A stretch of 64,000 nt of DNA from Saccharum officinarum (GCA_020631735.1 CM036191.1:43225309-43289308), one strand, 5' to 3'; counted from the first letter of the stretch, positions 31,323-43,683 are shown. Program-made: numbers and translations. The notes: a model not told the origin generated them from the sequence alone.

Positions 31323-34300
31323 TGTAACACCCTAAAATTTTGAAAGAGATAAAAATAGGAAAATATGATTTTTATGTATTTTTGTGAGCATGCAAACTTA
31401 GAATAATAATAATTTTTATAAATTTAAAATCAAATATAAGTGTAGAAACATGATTGAGCATTCATGCTGCTGCATTTGAAGTTTTGTATTGAGTGGTTTA
31501 AATCAAATTCAAATTTGATTTGAAAATCTTTTGAAAATTTGCTTTGAAAAAATGGAAAAAGAAAAAGAGAAGAGAAATTCATTTCATCCGGATTTCGGCC
31601 CGTCTCGGCCTACCTTGGCCGCGGCCCGCTTACTTCCCGCGCCCTGCTCTCGCGTGGGCCGAGCCCAGGCACGGCCTACCGGCCCAACTCGCGCGCGCAG
31701 TCGCTCTGAGCCGCTAACACGAGGGGCCCGCTTGTCAGTGTCTCCTTCCACCTTCCTTTATTCTTCCTCCCGACGTCGGCCGGATTCTCCTTCCTTCTTC
31801 CACCGATCCGAATCGATCTCTCAATCTCTCTCTTTCCTTTCTTGAGGCCGCCTCCGGGCTATAAAACGGAACCTCGTGCCTCCCCGCTTCTCATTGAGCC
31901 CCTAAAACCCTAGCCTCGACATCCCGGGAAGGCCACCGTCGAAGCTCCGCCTCCACCGCCGCCTTGCCGAGCTAGCCGCCGCCCTCCGGTTGCTCTCCAG
32001 CTTCGTTCTCGCGCGGGGTAAGGTCGCGATGATGCGCTCTTTCTTTTGGTACTTTCGGTTTGGCGATTGGTGCTCGGGATGGTCCTCTTCGCAAGCTCCG
32101 GCGAGCTCGGGCTCCATTCGGCCATGGCACCGCCGTCGGGGTTACTGTGGCCGCTGGCCGTTTTCTTTCTCTCACCCCCGATTCAATCTGAACCGTCCAA
32201 ATCCGGATCTACGGTCTAGAAAAGAAGATACCGGTTCGCTTGAACTTTTTGTAAAAGAGACCCTGTGTTTTTCAATTGATTAACCCGCAGTCCAAAGCGT
32301 AAACCGGAAAATACGTTTTGATTAATTAAAAACGTAATTCGTTTCGGAAAAAGAAAAATACGTTTTCAGCTATTTACAGTTTTGCCACAGATCTTGTTTT
32401 AGTCGTAGAATCTCCGTTTTAACTCCGATTTGATCCATTCAAATTGCGTTAGATTCATATTTGCGAGCTCTACATGATGATAGAACTGTACAGTAGGTTT
32501 GAGATAATTTATTTTCGAGTTTATATTAAAGTAATTATTTATCTATAGGAAATCTTAGAAAACTCATAACTTTTACGTTTTAAATCCAAATTTCGTGATC
32601 TTTATGTCTATGTGATCGTAGTAACGTGTAGAAGAGTTTTACAAACTTGTTATACTATTAGTGTTACTGTTGGTTAGGTTTTCTATCTTTAAGATTCGAT
32701 GTTAGATTTAATCTATTATTTTACTAAAGAAAATCTCATTTAATTCATTGTTTTAATTCTGAATTAGTCCGTTCAAATTGCAATGGATTTATAACAACAT
32801 GAACTACGTACAAGTATTAATGTTTTCTTTATCAAAATCTCTGGAATTTCATAGTTTAGATCTAACTTGATTAATAACTGTGCAACTAGATTTATAAATA
32901 AAATATTATTGATTTCTCCTTTAGTTTTCTAAATTTAAATACAATTTAGCCTAAGTCACTTTTGAATATCTATAAAAAGTATTTTATCCTATATATATGA
33001 TTTTATATAGTTAAAACAAATGAAACCTATAATTTTCCGTTTTATATAACAAAATCTTTCGGTAGTCGTTTCTTTCACCGTAGCTCCAATTAACATGTTT
33101 TTCGCGCCTGTGTGTTCGTAGGAACGTGTAGAACATCTTTAAAACCTTTTTACTTGTTTCACTTGTGTTGGTGTACTGTTCTAATTATTATTCATTATTT
33201 GCTTCGTGTATGATTGCTCGATGTGTGTGTGGTGATTTATTGATCAAGTCTAGTCGGTGAGATTTACGTGGAGATTCAAGAAGCTATTAATTGAAGATTT
33301 GGATCAGAAGAAGGATCTTGATTTAAGGCAAGTATAGCATGGGATTATCCTTGTTTCCTATTCACCTTTAATATACTTAATTCATGTGCGTGTGTCTACC
33401 TTGTTGCCCCTAAGGATATCCTAGTTTTTGTATATTGTACCTTGACACACATGGGACATTGCATTGGGTAGTATTATGCTAGCGCTCAAGATAAATAACC
33501 ATGATCTGTAACTTGACTAATGGTATATGCAATAAACGTTTAAAAGATGATTTATAGAAACATGGCTCAAGAGGGCTAGAGCATATTTGGTTGTTTTTAT
33601 GGTGCTCTAGTTTCTCTCCATAAGGACTTATCTGTAAGCGAAAATCCGGGACTTACAGTACAACTGTGAGGGCTAAAATGGCTCTGGCTTTAGTCATATA
33701 GGACCTTTTCTAGCTTGTTAGAGGTATTCCTTTATGGCGTAAGAATGGCTTGATGAATCGGGTATAGTGCGGCCTCTATCCTCATGTGTATAGGCTGCGT
33801 GTTATTGTGCCATCAGGAAGGGGGGCTCTACATCTGTTTGCCGAGTGAAATCTAATGGCCCTAACTTGTTAGACGAACCTTCGAAAGACTTCATAGTGAA
33901 CCCTACCGACCTTCCTTGGAAGTGGGTCAAGAGATTAGCTACCTCGGGCGAAAGGGTAAATCACGACTCACAGTGAAAGTGTACAACCTCTGCAGAGTGT
34001 AAAACTGTTATAACAGTCGTGCTCACGGTCACGAGTGGCCTTGGACCCTTACAGAATAAATGATGAACATTGATGATAATGATAACACTGATGATATTGA
34101 TGTTCACTAATGATTATTGTTTCTTGCTATACATTATTCTCGTATACATGATCATGAGGTTATTTGGGCTTATGGTAAACTTGTTGCTACTCAATTGCTA
34201 AAAGATGACTTAATAAAAGCTATCGCAGTAAACCTGTGTCAAACCTTTTGAGCCTCATGAACCCCATGTTATATTTGTTGAGTTCGACATGGACTCACTC

Positions 34301-34583
34301 TTGCTATTTCCCACATCTCAGGAAGGGTACCAGATTTCTAGATTCTGGAATTGTTAGGCTTGTGATCAACCAGTTAGTTTGATCCTGGAGTGAAGGTTAC
34401 ACCCGGTGTTCGGAGTTGTCTTTCCGCTGTGTTGTTCTCTAAGGTATATTTTATACTATTGCGTTATGTTAAATAAGCATTTGTCTTTTGATATTACACT
34501 TATCTGCGGCTATATGTGAGATTTGACTTCTTTATTTCACATATAGTGTATATCTGGTTTTGTCCTTAAAACCGGGTGTGACA
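31323..34583. mobile_element. Solo LTR of a large Gypsy-type retrotransposon (3261 bp)
   Basis: It begins TGTAACACCC and ends GGGTGTGACA, and AGTAG stands on both sides (31318-31322, 34584-34588), a perfect 5-bp target duplication. There is no primer site, polypurine tract or coding region inside, so it is a single LTR left by recombination between the two LTRs of a full element. The length and TGTAACACCC start recall the long LTRs of grass Tekay/RIRE3 chromoviruses, which is inference. Part of it (32376-32660) matches 62131-62418 closely. Confidence 0.9.
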
Positions 34584-34679
34584 AGTAGGCTTGTTGTCAC
34601 TACAGTGTTAGTGTTTGGGCCTAATTAGTTTCAACTTTGCAGAATCATCTGAACTGATCATAGTTGGTTGGGTTTTTTT

Positions 34680-34960
34680 TTATCTGCCCACCCGGGTTCA
34701 AGTCATCGACTTGACATGGATACTCGTATTTTCATGAATTTATCTCAAGATTTAACGACACAATACTTTCCGTAGTGGGCAACGTCCCTGTTGACAACGA
34801 GGCACTCATGGTGACTTCGTGAATTTCAAGATCTGCCGGCCTAATCCTTCGGAGGTGCTCATAGGGGTACGGTTTTCGTACTTGTGTTCATAGGATTGAG
34901 TGTGCGCGTGTGCGTGTTGTAGGAGTCTACATTATACTGTGTAATTCTAAAAAAATCCAT
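34680..34960 (+). mobile_element. SINE-like retroposon
   Basis: GTTCAAGTC (34696-34704) fits a B-box. CGGAGGTGCTCATAGGGGTA and the GTGTGCGCGTGTGCG run, then TACTGTGTAATTCTAAAAAAA, form a 3' end of the type shared by grass SINEs and their partner LINEs. No clear A-box or target duplication was found, so it may be a LINE 3' end instead. Confidence 0.55.
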
Positions 34961-35002
34961 TGCAATAAAGGAGAACAAGCTGGTTCAAAATAAAAAGAAA
35001 GG

Positions 35003-35122
35003 AAAAAAAAGAACAACAAGCTTAATTAAAACGATTTCTGTGCCGTAACATCAAAATTGACAAAAAAAAAAGAACAAGCTTAATTAAACGATTTCTCTAT
35101 GGTAACATCAAAATTGACAAAT
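35003..35122. repeat. Tandem duplication of about 60 bp
   Basis: AAAAGAACAA, GCTTAATTAAA, CGATTTCT and GTAACATCAAAATTGACAAA occur twice in a row with small differences. Confidence 0.8.
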
Positions 35123-35739
35123 AAGTTTTGGGAACTGGGTGTTGTACTTTGTAATCGCCAAAAAAAATTTAGAAACCGGCTAGCTCCGTTTCTATTAGTG
35201 TAGCCCCACGAAAAACTATTTTCTTTATCTGGGCTTAAATGAGATGATTCAAATAAGTTTTTCTGACCGGCTCGATGAAAGAAACATCATGGCAGAGTCC
35301 ACTATACACTTTGACTACTTTTGATTGTCAATAGAGTGTTTTGCTTTCCCCTTGTTTTTCTTTAATTGCTTATTCGATAGCGGTGCCGTACAATTCTTTT
35401 TTCAGTCCACTAGGGCAGTCTAGGAGGTTGGAGTTTCACGGTTTTTCCGTTTACCTTGCATGCTTTATGGCCTATTCGATATTAACTATATTTGGCTAGC
35501 TAGTTGCTTAGTTGCCTAACAATTAGTTGAAGAATTAGCTAAATAATTAGCCACCCATTAGCTCTTCTATTTGGATGCACGAGAGCTAATTTTGATTAAT
35601 TTTTAGTTATCCAGTAATTAGCCCTTGTATCAAGTAGGCCATTAGTTGCATCACTTGCAATTGCAGCTACCTACAGACGGAACAGAGTCACTACTGAACA
35701 ACTGTAAAGTCTTAGATGATTAGAGGAGTGTGAATAGCC
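35123..35739. other. Intergenic, no gene seen
   Basis: 35480-35660 is full of TTAGCT / AGCTAA words (TAGCTAGTTGCTTAGTTGCC, AATTAGCCACCCATTAGC) and resembles a decayed AT-rich MITE of the kind at 57540-57755. Confidence 0.4.
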
Positions 35740-37946
35740 TATAAAAAATCCTACACAAGCCACTAAGCAAACTTGTTAGAATAACAAACGGCGTAAAGCG
35801 AGTTTTGCTTAGCCTACGGTAGTGATGCAAGCCTCCTATCCATAAGTCTAGTAGATTATGATCTCTAGTTCACACAAGGGCTATGTCACTAAACTTACAC
35901 TAGTGAGCAAGCTAACAACTACTAGCAAAGGCTACCACTAGAGCTACACAAGATAATCTAGTAAATGTAAATGCGAGAGAGAGGATTGTGAATCTTATAC
36001 CGACGATGGAGTGAAGATGTTGCCAATCACCAAGATGATATACAATCAATCAATATTGACAACAACACAATATGAAGACCAATCACTGAGAGACAAGAGA
36101 CACAATATTTTTGTTCACCCGGTGTTCACTTGTGCACCGACAAGCTACGTCACCGGTTGTGTCGACCAACACTTAGATGGTTTCTCGGTGTGACCCTCAA
36201 GTCACTTGCCCCTCAAGACACGCCCCGCAAGGCACCGCAAGACACCACTCTCAAGTGAGGTAACTCAATGACACGCACAATGTAATAGAGTTGCTTTTGG
36301 CACTCCGCCGAGGAAAACATAAGAACCTCTTACAATCAATCGGAGGTGGCCAAGAACAATCTCCTTCTCTTGCCAACGCCTCCAACAATCTCCAAGCCGG
36401 CTAGGAGCGGTACTCTCGAAGAGTAACAAGAAATCCACCGGCTAAACCACACACAAGTGCCACTAGATGCCCTCAAGCTATGCAATGCACTTTAGGATCA
36501 CTCAATCTCACTTTTGATTTGCAATCAAGCAAGAGAGATGAGTGGGATGGAGAAGCTCTAGCTCAAAGAATGCACAAGAGTGTTAGAAATGTCAAGAGGC
36601 CTCCCCAAGGGCCGACCAACAAGTATTTATAAGCATCCCAACCGAATAGAGCCATTGTACCCCTTCACTGGGCGTTTTTCGGGACGACCGAACGCGCCGG
36701 TCGAAACTGACCGGACGCGCTGCACCGCATCCGATCGCCCTGCGCCATCCATGTGTCCCTCTAGATTCAAACCCGAACGCCCGATCTCAACAGTCGACAC
36801 AGTGTTCCAACGGTCAAACGAGCGACCGGACGCGCTGCCCAACCGACCGGACGCGCTGATCGCACAGCACCACGCGCCCGCGAAGCATCGACCGGACACG
36901 CTCCAGACAACGACCGAACGTGACAGTGCCAGCGTCCGGTTAGAGTCCAGTAAGCAACCATCGCGACCGGATGCGTCCGATCGCGTGTGACCGGACGCGC
37001 CGTGCGTCCGATCAGCTCTACGCCATGCTCTACACTTCTGGGTGCCCGACCAGACGCTCCAGTTCCGCGAGGGACCGGACGCGCCGGTTGTAAACCCTAA
37101 CAACCGCGGCTGCGTTGAACTAACCGGACATGTCCGGTCAAACTGTGACCGCGTCCGGTTCAGCGTCCGGTCACCACTGTGACCTCCGTTCGTCTCCGTT
37201 TCTTTTCCGACTTCCGGCGTAGTGGAAAATAGGCATTTCAAGTCATCGAAAATGCCTGAATCCCGCCTCGCAAGCTCGGCGTGAGGGAGAGAGGGACCTA
37301 AACCCTCTCTACCGCTCAAACTCTATCGCCTTCGTAAATATGCCAACACCAACCAGTGATCACCACCTTGTGCATGTGTGTTAGCATTTTCATAATTATT
37401 TTCGAAGGTTTTCCAGTTAGCTCACTAGGCCCTACATGCAATGCACTTCATGAATTCACCTAGTGGCACTCGTGCGTCAAATAACTGATAAGACTTCCCC
37501 TCTTAATAGTTCGGCTATCGATCCTAAACCACTCACACCCTCTATGGTGTCTTGAGTGTAAAACAAAATGGCCTTATGGTTATACCTTTGTCTTGAGTCC
37601 ATTTTGTTTTTCCAAAAGATATGATCCACTTCATATCATCACATGACCGTCTCAATCCATCGACCTTGACTTCACTTGCTCTTCACCGTTGTATCGGTCC
37701 ATCGGCGCCAAGTCTTGCTCAAGCTTCACCATCGCATGGTCCTTCGCTTCGAAGCCTCGACTTGCCCTTCACCTTCACAACCGGTCCATCGAGCCAAGCA
37801 TCATCTCGGTCTTCATCATCTTGGTCACATGAGTTAATGTCATGTCTCATATTCAATGACCACCTTTATCTAAATCATCCACTTAGATACAAAGGTTAGT
37901 CATAGGTTTCATCAATTAGCCAAAACCAAACTAGGGACTTTCAACA
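35740..37946 (-). mobile_element. LTR fragment or solo LTR, minus strand
   Basis: Read on the minus strand it starts TGTTGAAAGTCCCTAGTTTG at 37946, a beginning shared by grass Copia LTRs of the SIRE/Maximus sort. It continues through a GACCGGACGCG-rich block (36680-37160). The far end, about 35740, was not fixed and no target duplication was matched. Frames at 36580-37319 come from the repeat. No gag or pol is present. Confidence 0.6.
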
Positions 37947-38692
37947 ACCCGGGCAGCTTGCGGGTTAGATCGTTGCTAGCAATACCATGGGCACTTTCCA
38001 GTCCACGGGCCATAGGCGGCGGTCCGAGAGTTCCCTGGGTTTTCTACTCCCACAGACTTTGCCACTTGAACAATTGCATCACCTACAGCTATTTGCAGAA
38101 AGAAGGGAACCACGAGGTGCATCATCCCCACATCACTTGTATAAGACCATGTCATTACCCCATTTTGCATAAAGTGTTGGGAGCCCTTTGGTTTGATGCG
38201 TACACACATGGAGTGACATTACTACTTATAGCATCCCGGGTCATGTACATTTCCTCATTTGCTAGCTCTTCTCAGTTGTCAGATGGAAACTTGTCCAAGC
38301 TGATGCCTCAACTCTGAAGAATTGCCAGCATCGACTATATAGGTTTTGGCAGAAAGAGGTGAATTTAGCGAGGCCCCTCAGCCCTTGTTTTACATGTAAG
38401 TGACGGATCACCTACACTTCGTCTCTATTTTTGTTTGCCTGACTTGTCTCAACATGAACTGGTGACCCAGTTCAGATTACGAGGAAACAGATTCTTCAGA
38501 AAAAAAACCATGTTGCATGCCATCTCTTCCAGGTTTTACTTCCAAGGAATAGATGATCGTTCGGAGGCGTTTCCGGCTCTGCAGTTACAGAGCCATCCAA
38601 AATCTCTTGCAGAGGCTACAATCCTTGCCTATAGACAAACTTGTAACAGACACTCGCATTTCTCTTTCTCCACTCCATTGCTGATTTTTCAG
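37947..38692. other. Unassigned stretch before the hAT transposase fragment
   Basis: A plus-strand frame (37958-38317) and the frame at 38435-38713 contain ordinary-looking residues (HKVLGALWFDAYTHG, LPDLSQHELVTQFRL) but no family was recognised. A real exon is possible. The text may belong to the hAT element or to a fragment it carried. Confidence 0.3.
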
Positions 38693-38904
38693 AGCAAGAA
38701 AGAGATACATTGAGACATCAGTTACAACATTATGAACTTGATTTACCTACAAATCCTAGATTTCAGAACTTGACAACAATTGTTGACCTTTGTCGTCGAC
38801 TAGCTGGAACTGGAAAATCAGATGATTATTATTTGATCAACAGGTATGCAATATTTATTCTTTTAATTTAGTTGATTTCACTAGTACAGAGACGGGCTTT
38901 ACTC

Positions 38905-39115
38905 CCGGTGGGGAACCCCCTCTAGTCCCGGTTCCCCACCCGGGAGCAAGCATCCGGGACTAAAGGGGGGTCCTTTAGTCCCGGGTGAGGAACCGGGACT
39001 AAAGGAGGACCTTTAGTCCCGGTGGGTAACACCAACCGGGACTAAATGTGCCTCCTGACATGCCACGATGGCCAGCACCTTTAGTCCCGGTTGGTAATAC
39101 GAACCGGGACTAAAG
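38905..39115. repeat. Left subterminal repeats of the CACTA element
   Basis: Inverted pairs of TTTAGTCCCGG and CCGGGACTAAA alternate, as in the right end at 44095-44350. They are the likely transposase-binding sites. Confidence 0.85.
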
Positions 39116-39417
39116 GTTTTTTTTTCTTTTCTTTTCATTTTTTTGTTTTCTTTTCAAAATAGGTTTTCGAAGTCGTATTGTACGCTGCTAATTATACATT
39201 TATACGTGCATATAGTATGTTTCGGTTCAAGCACAATGAACGTATTAAATCACACAATTCAAGCATAGAAATATATATATATATATATATGCATGCATCA
39301 TATATATATTTACATGCATGCATGCATATGTGTATTTTACATTATATTATTTCATGTGCATATATTACAAAAGATTGCATTATAGTTGTTGTGACATAAC
39401 GAGTTTCTTCTCATCCT

Positions 39418-39872
39418 CTAGCTTGGCTTCAATGGCAGTGTTGGGTCGAAGTAGAACTCGCCCTTGGAATCGATGACCTGCTCATTAAAAAATCCGGCTA
39501 TAGACTCTTGAATTGCTTTGATTTGGTCTTGCCGTATGACCTTTTCCTCCAACCATCGAGTCTACAGGTTTGAATTAAAGGAAAATAAATTAATATATGT
39601 ACATATATATATAAAGACATATGATAAACATTATTTTTAATGTCATGAGCACACATAAGACATATGATAATATATATATATAGCTAATAATAAAAAATAT
39701 ATACTTGGCCAATATGTTGTTGCTCATTTTGTTCAAGAGCTAAGTACTGACTCCCGTCATCTACATCCTCTTGCACGTTATTTTTAGCACCATCATCGCC
39801 GGCAACTTGAGTGCCAGTGTTGATCAAATTCATCATCAACTCCTCCTCATCCATATTTCTCGGGTCGGCCAT
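39418..39872 (-). CDS. Small two-exon protein of the CACTA element
   Basis: Exon 39705-39872 reads MADPRNMDEEELMMNLINTG and ends NEQQHIGQ; exon 39418-39561 starts TRWLEEKVIRQDQIKAIQES and ends FYFDPTLPLKPS. Donor GT (39703-39704) and acceptor AG (39562-39563) join in phase 0 to a 103-residue acidic protein. It stands where the second CACTA gene (TNP1/Ptta type) is expected, but is much shorter, so it is probably a deletion derivative or an accessory protein. No domain was recognised. The intact frame and splice sites support a real, or recently real, gene. Confidence 0.55.
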
Positions 39873-40343
39873 CTAGCTTCAAAAAACAAAACCAATATAT
39901 AGTACGTCAACCATGTAGTCATTCATCATATGAGAAAAGTCTATGTTAATAATATAAGTATAAGTCATTATGAAATGTAAGTATATGTGTCTTATTGCTC
40001 ATATAGCCATTACTATTTCCGAAATGATAAGAATTTATTTTCTTCTTCTACAGGCGATCTCTGATGCTATGATATAAAGTTTGAAGATAGTCTTCCCGGA
40101 AAAAAATATGTAATGCTCATATTACTTTAGCAACATTAATATATTATATCTGTATATTCAAAGTTCACAAATGAAGAAACATGTGATATTTTTGATAAAC
40201 TAAAAAACGCTTAGTTTACAAACTGGGTATCAAAATTGAGTTCCTATTTGACCATTATATATCCTACAACAAATCCTTCAAAAAAAACCCTACATGAATA
40301 TATTTGGATAAAATTTCGTTAACAAACATTGATCTATGTCCTC

Positions 40344-40500
40344 GGTGGAGGGCCTCGGGCGCGGAGGAGGGCGCGGTGGAGGGCCTCGGGCGCGGAGGAG
40401 GGCGAGGGCGCGGTGGAGGGCCTCGGGCGCGGAGGAGGGCGCGGTGGAGAGCCACGGGCGCGGAGGAGGGGCACGGGCGCGCGCGGTGGAGGCCGCACGA
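40344..40500. repeat. GC-rich minisatellite
   Basis: GGAGGGCCTCGGGCGCGGAG and variants repeat about five times with a basic unit of roughly 30 bp. It accounts for the Arg-Gly and Ala-Pro frames on both strands. It lies upstream of the small minus-strand gene and could be its promoter or first-exon region. Confidence 0.85.
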
Positions 40501-40632
40501 GGGAAGAAGACGGCGGCGCCGGTGTCACGGAAGACGAACGGACGCGGTGCGAGGAGAAGAGGGCGGCGGTGTTCGACGAGGAAGAAGACGAGCGGATCGA
40601 TCTGCCAGGCGCCGGAGGTTATATAGCAGAGG

Positions 40633-40855
40633 AGAATTACTCCCGGTTCCAGCCACCAACCGGGAGTAAAGGTATACCTTTACTCCCGGTGCGTGTTACC
40701 AACCGGGAGTAAAGGTATACCTTTACTCCCGGTTGGTAACACGCACCGGGAGTAAAGGCTTTTTTTGGCGGGCCACGAAACTGCAGCCCACCTTTACTCC
40801 CGGGTGGGCTTCCCACCCGGGAGTAAAGGTGGCCTGCAGTTTCGTTTCCCGCCTG
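40633..40855. repeat. Internal copies of subterminal-type repeats
   Basis: Four or more inverted pairs of TTTACTCCCGGTTGG / CCAACCGGGAGTAAAG sit in the middle of the CACTA element, next to the minisatellite. The variant (ACTCCC for AGTCCC) differs from most terminal copies. Confidence 0.8.
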
Positions 40856-41276
40856 TTTTAAGGAATAGTCTTGTTAAATACAATAGAAATGCAATAGTTT
40901 TTATTAAATACATAGTAAATTAAATAAAAGGCATAAAATTATTTTGTTAAAAATATGAATTTTATTTTTGTTTATTGCACATAGGAAAAATCGATAACCT
41001 AACTTTTTTTATTTTTTGTTAGAATTATGAAACATAATGTAACTAATATTTATTATTTCGTTAATGCAAAATGTATTGTTTAATTAAAATTATTAAAATT
41101 ATTGGTTTTGGACAGGAAATTTGTTTTCACATCATTTTAACGTTAATATTTTAATATTTCATCACTCAGTAACCAAATCAAACATTGATTTAATTTGAAA
41201 CATGACATAATAAACATCTGAATTCACAATTATTACATAATATCTCAAACACACACTATATTAAATCACTATATCA

Positions 41277-43065
41277 TCAAGTGGGCACAGCAGTGAACTT
41301 CTTCTTTACGTATGTCCCTTGGTTATGATCGCTTCGTAACCATGGAGTGTCCTCATCATTTACCAATATGCTAGGGTCTTTGTTCACTTTGAAGGGCGGA
41401 ATTCGGTCATCCTTTTCATATTCTTCTGACATGTCCGACTTGTCCTCAATTCCCACGATGACTCTTTTCCCTGAAAGAACTATGTGGCGCTTTGGCTCTT
41501 TGGTTGAGTCATTATCGTTTTTCCCTCTTTTTGGTTTGGTAGACATATCATTGACATAGAACACCTGATTCACATCCTTGGCAAGGACGAATGGTTCGTC
41601 TTTGTACCCAATATTACTAAGGTCTACTGTTGTCATTCCATACTCGTTGTCTACTGTTACCCCGCCTCCGGTCACCTTGACCCATTAGCACTTGAACAAT
41701 GGGATCTTCAAAGTAGGTGCATATTCTAGTTCCCATATTTCATCTATGCGTCCATAATATGTCTGCTTATTCCCATTCGGGTCTGTGGCATCTATGCGGA
41801 CACCACTGTTTTGGTTGGTACTCCTTTTATCTTGGGCTACTGTGTAGAATATGTTCCCATTTATCTCGTACCCTTTGTATGTGACGATATGCCATGATGG
41901 TTGCATAGCCAATAAATACAGTTGCTCATGGATGCTCTCATCACCTTGACATTTTTTTCGCAACCAACCGCCGAAAGTTTCCATGTGCTTATGCGTAATC
42001 CAAGCTTCAGTCTTCCCTGGAAACTCGGATCGTAAGAGATCCTTGTGTGTCTCAATATACGGATCTACCAAAGAGGAGTTCTGTAGAACTGTGTAGTGCG
42101 CTTTATTAAAATAATCATCATCCGTACCAATATATGTTTTCCTCCCTAGTGTCCCCTTTCCGCTTAGTCTCCCCTCATGTCTCGATTCAGGAACACCAAT
42201 CGAGTCAAGGTCGGGAATAAAGTCAACACAGAACTCAATGACCTCTTCTGTTCCATAGCCCTTGGCGATGCTCAACATCACCAGGGTCATCTCGCCTGAT
42301 CTTATACCGCGACGCATGGCATACCGGGCATGCATCTAATTTCTCGTACTCTTTGCCATGGTATAGGATGCAGTCATTAGGACATGCATGTATCTTCTCT
42401 ATTTCTAGCCCCATAGGACAGATAACTTGTTTTGCTTCGTAGGTAGTGGCGGGCAATTCATTGTACTTCGGAAGCATCTTCTTTTGGATTTTTAGTAACT
42501 CTCCAAATCCCTTGTCAGATACACCATTCTTTGCCTTCCATTGCAGCAATTCTAGTGTGGTTCCCAACTTTTTCTGCCCTGCATCACAAGTTGGGTACAA
42601 CAATTTCTTGTGATCTTCTAGCATCCGCTCGAACTTGATCTTCTCCTTTTCACTTTCACATTCTCTTTGTGCATCACGAATGACCTGACAAAGATCATCA
42701 GCCGGCTCATCTTCTACGGCTACCTCTTCTTCAGCTTCTCCCATTGCAGTATCATTGAGGCACGCACCATCAGGAATAATATCATTGTCGTCCCATTTTT
42801 CTTCTTCATCTTCTTCCATTACAACACCGGTTTCTCCGTGCTTTGTCCAACAAATATAGTTTGGCATGAAACCCGACTTGAACAAGTGTGAATGAAGAGT
42901 CCTTGAGCAAGGATATTCCACTGTATTCTTACATATGGCACATGGGCAGCACATGAAACCGTCGCGTTTGTTTGTCTTGGCCGCACGTAATAAAGAATGC
43001 ACGCCGTCAATGAACTCTTGTGAGCGGCGATCAGCATTATACATCCAATGACGGCTCATCTGCAT
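41277..43065 (-). pseudogene. TNP2-type CACTA transposase with deleted core
   Basis: 43065-42235 encodes the N-terminal part: a transposase-associated start (MSRHWMYNADRRSQEFIDGV), zinc ligands in CCPCAICKN, and the segment with HACPNDCILYHGKEYEKLDA. At about 42270-42335 the frame changes and jumps to the C-terminal DUF4218/DUF4216 part (MLSIAKGYGTEEVIEFCVDF, DPYIETHKDLLRSEFPGK, YYGRIDEIWELEYAP). The Transposase_21 catalytic centre between them is missing. A TAA (41682-41684) then interrupts FKC-WVKV before the final part (GYKDEPFVLAKDVNQVFYV), which continues in the same frame. Such transposases cut the CACTA ends; this one cannot. The break pattern shows an internal deletion followed by point decay. 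Confidence 0.9.
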
Positions 43066-43147
43066 TACATGACATAAATATCATATTAAAACCTAGATCA
43101 TAATTAATTATTTATACAACATGCGTGCCACCACAAAAGATACAAAT

Positions 43148-43683
43148 TTATGAAAGCATCGCTACAATGTAGACAATCTCAACTACCACTAAAAGAACTA
43201 AAGCTAAAATACATTTCAGGAGCACAAGGATTTCGCGACCAATCTCAACTAAAACAGACAGATCCCCCGATTGTGCAACATCTTTGGGCTTCTTCGGCTG
43301 GATCACTGCCTCATTAGCCGCCGTATCTGCCTGTTGTGCAAGATATTTTTGCACGAGTTCAACATACTCTTCCTCCCAGTAGAAGCCTGAACATCGTCCA
43401 CTGCCATCCCACTGAAATTAAAACAAAAAATTAGAACTTTAATCACAACCATCATGAAAATAGGTATAAACTAACCATAATCATTAAATACGATAAAATA
43501 ACTCACATTGCGATCCGGACACTTGTAGAAGATACGATCCTTGTTGGGACCCTCCTTCTTCACTCGGTACTCCATCACAATCTTCGTCTCATCATGACAC
43601 TTGCCACATGGAATGAGAGGAAGGCCCGGCCTAAGTTGCTTTGAAAACCCATGAGAGGCCGAGGACCCGGAAGCAGTTGCCAT
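43148..43683 (-). CDS. GRF-type zinc-finger protein with a C-terminal membrane segment, carried by CACTA
   Basis: Exon 43507-43683 reads MATASGSSASHGFSKQLRPG and contains PLIPCGKCHDETKIVMEYRV, ending FYKCPDRN; exon 43148-43411 starts WDGSGRCSGFYWEEEYVELV. Donor GTGAGT and acceptor TTTCAG join in phase 0. The result is a 146-residue protein with a GRF finger (Cys 26, 29, 55, 66), a short linker, and a hydrophobic C-terminus (about 120-145, ILVLLKCILALVLLVVVEIV). GRF fingers bind single-stranded nucleic acid. Such small GRF proteins are often seen beside CACTA transposases in grass genomes; their role in the element is not known to me. The gene is intact. Confidence 0.75.

Noticed and set aside
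36580..37319. Long frames on both strands in the LTR
   Set aside because: They come from the GACCGGACGCG-rich repeat; no gag or pol motif is present.
40264..40712. Arg-Gly- and Pro-Arg-rich frames
   Set aside because: They are translations of the GC-rich minisatellite, open on both strands.
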